NCBI RefSeq assembly: GCF_013404075.1
Contig: NZ_JACBJQ010000008.1
Coordinates: 106,803 to 170,802 of the forward strand
Length of the DNA stretch: 64,000 bases
Source: Mycolicibacterium vinylchloridicum
GTDB taxonomy: Bacteria > Actinomycetota > Actinomycetes > Mycobacteriales > Mycobacteriaceae
Reading direction: 5' to 3'
Shown piece by piece: positions 60,315 through 64,000 of the stretch. Numbering within the stretch: the stretch's first letter is position 1; every line of letters begins with the position of its first letter. The notes under the pieces are model-generated. The model was not told the origin of the DNA. It ran no database searches and was given only the letters and a program-made list of their open reading frames with translations. The position numbers were made by a program, and so were the translations under genes.

Positions 60315-60938
60315 GTGCAGGAAAGCCCCACCGGCCGCGAGGCCCAGCGACGGAGAACACGTGCCCGCGTCCTCGGCGCCGCCATCGAGGAGTTCCAGCG
60401 CGCCGGCGCCAATGGCGCGGACATCAACGCCATCGCCGAGGCGGCGGGCGTCTCGCGGAGCACGTTCTACTTTCACTTCCCGACCAAGGAACATGTGCTG
60501 ATCGAACTGATTCGCGGCGAAGAGGATCGCCTGGCCGAGGAGCTCAGCCGGTTCCTCGACGCCCCCCACGACCTGTCGGCGGTGTTGTACGAGATCGTCA
60601 GGCTTGTGCTGGCACTCGAAGAGCGTTGGGGCTTGACCCTTTTCCGCGATACCACCAGCCTCTATTTCTCACCGACACTGCCGCAGGAAGAAAACTGGAT
60701 ACAGCACCCCAGCTTCGTACTGCTGGCTGCCGAGATCGAGCGGGCGCGACATCGCGGCGAACTCTACGACGATGTCGACGCCTACCACAGCGCGGCCTTC
60801 TTCCTCGTCGGCCTCTACGCCCTGCTGACCACGAACCGAGAATCGAATGCCGAACGCCGCGAGGTCTTAAGGAAATTCGTGCGGAGCAGCCTCCGGAGCA
60901 TGCAACGGGTACCGATGCCGGCCGACGAGGTGACGTAG
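60315..60938 (+). CDS. TetR-family regulator of the membrane operon
   Basis: A 207-residue TetR protein from the GTG at 60315. The helix-turn-helix spans about residues 15-60 (RARVLGAAIEEFQRAGANGA, AIAEAAGVSRSTFYFHFPTK). The C-terminal domain is typical in size. It is divergent from the Cox3/Cox4-like operon, and a 22-base palindrome lies between them, so it probably represses that operon and itself. The inducer is unknown. Confidence 0.9.
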   Translation: MQESPTGREAQRRRTRARVLGAAIEEFQRAGANGADINAIAEAAGVSRSTFYFHFPTKEHVLIELIRGEEDRLAEELSRFLDAPHDLSAVLYEIVRLVLALEERWGLTLFRDTTSLYFSPTLPQEENWIQHPSFVLLAAEIERARHRGELYDDVDAYHSAAFFLVGLYALLTTNRESNAERREVLRKFVRSSLRSMQRVPMPADEVT

Positions 60939-60952
60939 GCGAGAAAAGAACC

Positions 60953-60977
60953 AAGGCCTCCGCCGCAGGGAAGGCCT
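60953..60977 (+). terminator. Possible terminator after TetR
   Basis: AGGCCTCC (60954-60961) pairs with GG and AGGCCT (60968-60977) with a two-base bulge, 15 bases after the TetR stop. No T-run follows, so this is a weak call. Confidence 0.4.
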
Positions 60978-61052
60978 GACGCTCGTTCCCACATTGCAGG
61001 CGTAGAACGCGCGCGGCCGAAACTTGTCGTACCTCACTGTCATGATGTCGTT

Positions 61053-61541
61053 ATGTCCTCGACTGCGGTGCTCAGTTCCAAGGAGCGTCTTGAGGGGTTG
61101 TTCGAGGAGTTGGCGGAGTTGGCCGGTCAGCGCAACGCGATCGATGGGCGCATCGTGGACATCGTGGCCGAGATCGATCGTGACGGGATCTGGGGCAATA
61201 CCGGTGTCCGCTCGATTCCGGCGTTGGTGGCCTGGAAGCTGGGCACCTCCGCGGCGAATGCCAAAGCGATTTCGGCTGTCGCGCACCGGGTTGCGGAGTT
61301 CCCCCGCTGCGTGGCGGCCTTGCGGGAGGGTCAGCTGTCGGTGGATCAGGTCAGCGTCATCGCCGAACGCGCCGCCGAGGGTTCTGATGAGCACTACGCC
61401 CAGCTGGCGTCGGTGGCCTCGGTCAGCCAACTGCGCACCGCGGTTAAGTTGGAGCCGCGACCCACACCGAAATCAGGTCCGCCACCGGATCCGCCACGCT
61501 CGATCCACAAAACCCTGGGCGAGTGTAGGTTCTCGCGCTGA
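61053..61541 (+). pseudogene. Truncated DUF222/HNH (13E12-type) gene
   Basis: The first 150 residues match the DUF222 domain of mycobacterial 13E12-type HNH proteins: GRIVDIVAEIDRDG, SIPALVAWKLGTSAANAKAI, QLSVDQVSVIAERA and YAQLASVASVSQLRTAVKLE. The family is normally 400 or more residues and ends with an HNH nuclease domain. Here similarity stops around base 61510 and an unrelated 9-residue tail ends the frame, so the 3' half and nuclease domain are missing. The break lies about 150 bases before the IS remnant and was probably caused by a deletion. These genes are often mobile or repeated in mycobacteria. Confidence 0.8.
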
Positions 61542-61659
61542 GTGGCGGACAGCGCCAGTCGTGCCTGCGGCGTTGTGAGCTTCTCACCGATTTGGCGTAG
61601 CCGGCATTCTCATGATGATGGCGGATCCTAGAACCACACGGTTTTCCACGAACTACGCC

Positions 61660-61685
61660 GGGACTGCCCCCAGTTTGGTTGACTC
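61660..61685 (+). repeat. Left terminal inverted repeat of the IS remnant
   Basis: Begins GGGACTGCCCCCAG and ends GTTGACTC; matches the right repeat read on the other strand with about four mismatches. Confidence 0.75.
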
Positions 61686-61726
61686 CTGACCTGTGAGGAT
61701 TCGTCCTTGCTGGCAGGATCAACCTT

Positions 61727-62435
61727 GTGCCGACACCGTTTCCCGCCGAGTTCCGTGCCGACGTCATCGCCGTGGCCCGCAAGGGCGAGGCGCCGCTGCG
61801 CCAGATCGCGAAGGACTTCGGCATCTCGGAGGCCCAGGAACGCATCTGGTCGATCTTCGCCAAGAAACGAGGACTGAACCGCCGATCAGGGCCTCCCGTG
61901 CATGACGACCTCGTGCAACGTCAGTTCAGCGCCCACGCTCCCACCAGGTCTGGCTGGCCGACATCTCCGAGCACCGCACCGATGAAGGCAAGCTCTACCT
62001 CTGCGCCATCAAAGACGTCTACTCCAACCGGATTGTCGGCTACTCGATCGACTCCCGAATGAAGTCTTCGTTGGCCGTGGCGGCGCTGGAGCACGCAGTG
62101 GCGCTGCGCTCACCGGTTGCGACGATCGTCCATTCCGACAGAGGCAGCCAGTTCCGATCGCGAAAGTTGTCCACGCACTGTCACACAACGGATTACACGG
62201 ATCAATGGGCCGCGTCGGAGCATGCGGGGACAACGCGGCGATGGAGTCATTCTTCGTCCTGCTGCAACGCAACGTCCTCGACCGACGACGCTGGGCAACC
62301 CGCGCCGAACTCCGACTGGCGATCGTCACGTGGATCGAGCGGACCTACCACCGCCGCCGGCGCCAACGCGCCCTCGGCAGACTCACCCCGATAGAGTTCG
62401 AACTGCTCCACACACCGGCCGCAACCGCGGCCTGA
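61727..62435 (+). pseudogene. Transposase remnant (OrfA-OrfB fusion by deletion, frameshifted)
   Basis: The frame opens at 61727 with the IS3 OrfA helix-turn-helix region (about 35 residues: PTPFPAEFRADVIAVARKGE, LRQIAKDFGISEA) and passes directly into sequence that belongs to OrfB (RIWSIFAKKRGLNRRSGPPV HDD). It is then out of frame: the DDE segments continue in another frame as DSRMKSSLAVAALEHAVALR and IVHSDRGSQFRSRKL at about 62050-62170, then shift again to GDNAAMESFFVLLQRNVLDR from 62205 to 62435. At least two frameshifts and one large deletion make it non-functional. Confidence 0.85.
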
Positions 62436-62449
62436 AATTCACACCCCGC

Positions 62450-62475
62450 GAGTCAACTGAACCCGGGGCAGTCCC
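62450..62475 (-). repeat. Right terminal inverted repeat of the IS remnant
   Basis: Read on the minus strand it begins GGGACTGCCCCGGG and ends GTTGACTC, mirroring the left end at 61660-61685. Amidohydrolase coding similarity begins within a few bases after it. Confidence 0.75.
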
Positions 62476-62480
62476 TGATC

Positions 62481-63846
62481 TTGATTTCGGTGGACGATCA
62501 CATCATCGAACCACCGAGCATGTTCAACAACCACTTGCCAGAGAAGTACAAGAACGAGGCTCCCGGGCTCGTGCACAATCCGGATGGCTCCCACACATGG
62601 CAGTTCCGCGACATCGTCATCCCGAACGTCGCGCTCAACGCAGTGGCCGGCAGACCGAAGGAAGAGTACGGACTCGAACCCCAGGGCCTGGACGAGATCC
62701 GCAAGGGCTGCTACGACGCCGGCGAGCGCGTCAAGGACATGAATGCCGGTGGGTCCTCGCGACCATGAACTTTCCGTCGTTCCCGGGTTTCGCCGCCCGC
62801 CTCTTCGCTACCGAGGACGCGGACTTCTCGCTCGCTTTGGTGCGGACCTACAACGACTGGCACATCGACGAATGGTGCGGTAGCCACCCCGGCCGGTTCA
62901 TCCCGATGGCGATTCCGGCGATCTGGGACCCTGTCCTGTGTGCACAGGAGGTCCGGCGGGTGTCGGAGAAGGGCGTGCACTCGCTGACGTTTACCGAGAA
63001 CCCGTCCACGCTCGGCTAACCTTCATTTCACGACCTGGAGTACTGGAAGCCGTTGTGGGACACACTTTGTGACACCGAGACGGTGATGAACGTGCACATC
63101 GGCTCGTCGGGCCGTCTGGCGATAACCGCACCGGACGCACCGATGGACGTGATGATCACGCTGCAACCGATGAGCATCGTGCAAGCCGCCGCGGACCTCT
63201 TGTGGTCGCGCCGATCAAGGCCTACCCCGCACTGAAGATCGCGCTGTCCGAGGGCGGCACCGGATGGATCCCCTATTTCCTGGACCGCGTAGACCGCACC
63301 TTCGAGATGCACGCCACATGGACGCACCAGGACTTCAACGGCAAGAAACCGTCGGAGGTTTTCCGCGAACACTTCATGACGTGTTTCATCTCCGATCCCA
63401 TCGGCATCAAGAACCGTCACGAGATCGGGGTCGACAACATCTGTTGGGAAATGGACTACCCGCACAGCGACTCGATGTGGCCCAGGGCCCCCGAAGAACT
63501 ATCCGCCGTGTTCGACAAGTACGACGTCCCCGATGACGAGATCAATAAGATCACCTACGAGAACGCCATGCGCCTATACCATTTCGAACCGTTCCAGCAT
63601 ATCCCCAAAGAACAGGCCACTGTCGGCGCCTTGCGCCAGGAGGCCCAGGGCCACGACGTGTCAGTGCGGGCGCTCAGCACCCGCGAGAAGACTGAGACCA
63701 GCTTCGCTGATTTCGCCTCAACGCCAAGGCAGTTTCGGGCGCGCGGGACTGAGCCGGCGACCATCGCCTCCACTCCTGGCCGTCTGTTCAGGACGGGCGG
63801 GGCGGGTCATCTCAGTTATGGCCGCGCTTCCAGTGTGCGGACTTAG
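62481..63846 (+). pseudogene. Amidohydrolase (TIM-barrel, LigW-like) pseudogene
   Basis: Protein similarity begins right after the IS end with ISVDDHIIEPPSMFNNHLPE, a second-codon motif of mycobacterial amidohydrolase-2 proteins, so the 5' end was replaced by the element. A one-base deletion near 62752 shifts the frame (GGxL to GGSSRP) and the family sequence resumes as MNFPSFPGFAARLFATEDAD. At 63017-63019 a TAC to TAA-type change puts a stop after NPSTLG. Near 63200 another frameshift precedes IKAYPALKIALSEGGTGWIP, and the C-terminal half to about 63700 (WTHQDFNGKKPSEVFREHF, DNICWEMDYPHSDSMWPRAP) is intact. The gene cannot make a full protein. Confidence 0.88.
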
Positions 63847-63897
63847 TCGGCTCCTCGAGTTTGGTGAGGTTGTCCCGGTCTTCGTGGAATTTGAGGT

Positions 63898-63982
63898 GGC
63901 GGTCCCTCACCTGATGCCCGCCAGATGGTAGGTCTTCGGGTGAACGACCAAGTACACCTCGAAGAAGGAGTAAGGGACCGCC
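63898..63982 (+). repeat. Inverted repeat before the last visible start codon
   Basis: GGCGGTCCCT (63898-63907) and AGGGACCGCC (63973-63982) are perfect 10-base inverted repeats 65 bases apart. The second arm ends directly before an ATG. It could be the end of a mobile element or a leader structure; the window ends too soon to tell. Confidence 0.5.
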
Positions 63983-64000
63983 ATGAAGACCGTACCTACT
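63983..64000 (+). CDS. Start of an unidentified gene (cut by window edge)
   Basis: An ATG at 63983 opens a frame, MKTVPT, to the window edge, with AAGGAG about 14 bases upstream. Six codons do not allow identification. The 136 bases before it contain no supported gene. Confidence 0.35.

Larger units (their letters stand above)
61660..62475 (+). mobile_element. IS3-family insertion sequence remnant with internal deletion
   Basis: The 816-base element is bounded by imperfect 26-base terminal inverted repeats at 61660-61685 and 62450-62475; both share GGGACTGCCCC and GTTGACTC when read inward. Inside are parts of OrfA (PFPAEFRADVIAVARKG, LRQIAKDFGISEA) and of the OrfB DDE transposase (HSDRGSQF, NAAMESFFVLLQRNV, HRRRRQRALGRLTPIEFE). 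Usual IS3 elements are 1.2-1.5 kb, so about 400-500 bases are missing between OrfA and the middle of OrfB. No target duplication is evident. It inserted into the start of the amidohydrolase gene downstream. Confidence 0.85.

Overview
The window is high-GC DNA with short gene spacing, many GTG starts and abundant 4-base ATGA/GTGA gene overlaps. It carries mycobacterial hallmark families: a two-domain isocitrate lyase, an Mce protein, an MPT64-like antigen, a truncated DUF222/HNH (13E12-type) gene, and VCBS-type secreted proteins. It suggests a fast-growing environmental Mycobacterium/Mycolicibacterium chromosome. No rRNA, tRNA or CRISPR array was recognised.

Region 1 (1-16.9 kb) is a catabolic cluster built as two divergent operons. 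The leftward operon encodes an SDR, a Rieske oxygenase, a Baeyer-Villiger-type flavoprotein monooxygenase, a second SDR, a class III CoA-transferase, a large and small acyl-CoA dehydrogenase pair, a Gfo/Idh oxidoreductase and a further acyl-CoA dehydrogenase that runs off the left edge. The rightward operon encodes an SMP-30-like propeller protein, a GntR/UTRA regulator, two acyl-CoA ligases, an SDR and an enoyl-CoA hydratase. Two GntR-like half-palindromes lie between the operons, one in front of each. The content reads as hydroxylation and ring cleavage of an alicyclic or polycyclic compound, CoA activation and beta-oxidation; the substrate is unknown.

Region 2 (17-29.4 kb) is mixed. It holds an NlpC/P60-like protein, a P450-type ferredoxin, a lone Mce protein, the long isocitrate lyase, an SDR, a TetR-controlled KshA-like Rieske oxygenase coupled to a dihydrodipicolinate-reductase-like enzyme, two small secreted proteins, a purine-type permease and a PHP phosphoesterase.

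Region 3 (29.4-36.5 kb) is a phosphonate locus. A GntR regulator and a PhnZ-like HD oxygenase run left. A FAD amine oxidoreductase, a PhnX-like hydrolase and a four-gene ABC importer run right. A 16-base GntR-type operator sits between them. No transaminase (PhnW) or hydroxylase (PhnY) is present.

Region 4 (36.5-60.9 kb) contains secreted proteins, an App1-type phosphatase, a TetR plus anti-sigma pair, a CcdA-like protein, a permease with a covalent-flavin oxidase, a GT-C membrane glycosyltransferase with an AraC regulator divergent from a D-aminoacylase-like gene, a VCBS repeat protein, a methyltransferase, and a four-gene membrane operon with Cox3/Cox4-like subunits but no catalytic oxidase subunit, divergent from a TetR gene.

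Region 5 (61-64 kb) is decaying DNA: a truncated DUF222 gene, an internally deleted IS3-family element with recognisable terminal repeats, and an amidohydrolase pseudogene with at least three lesions.
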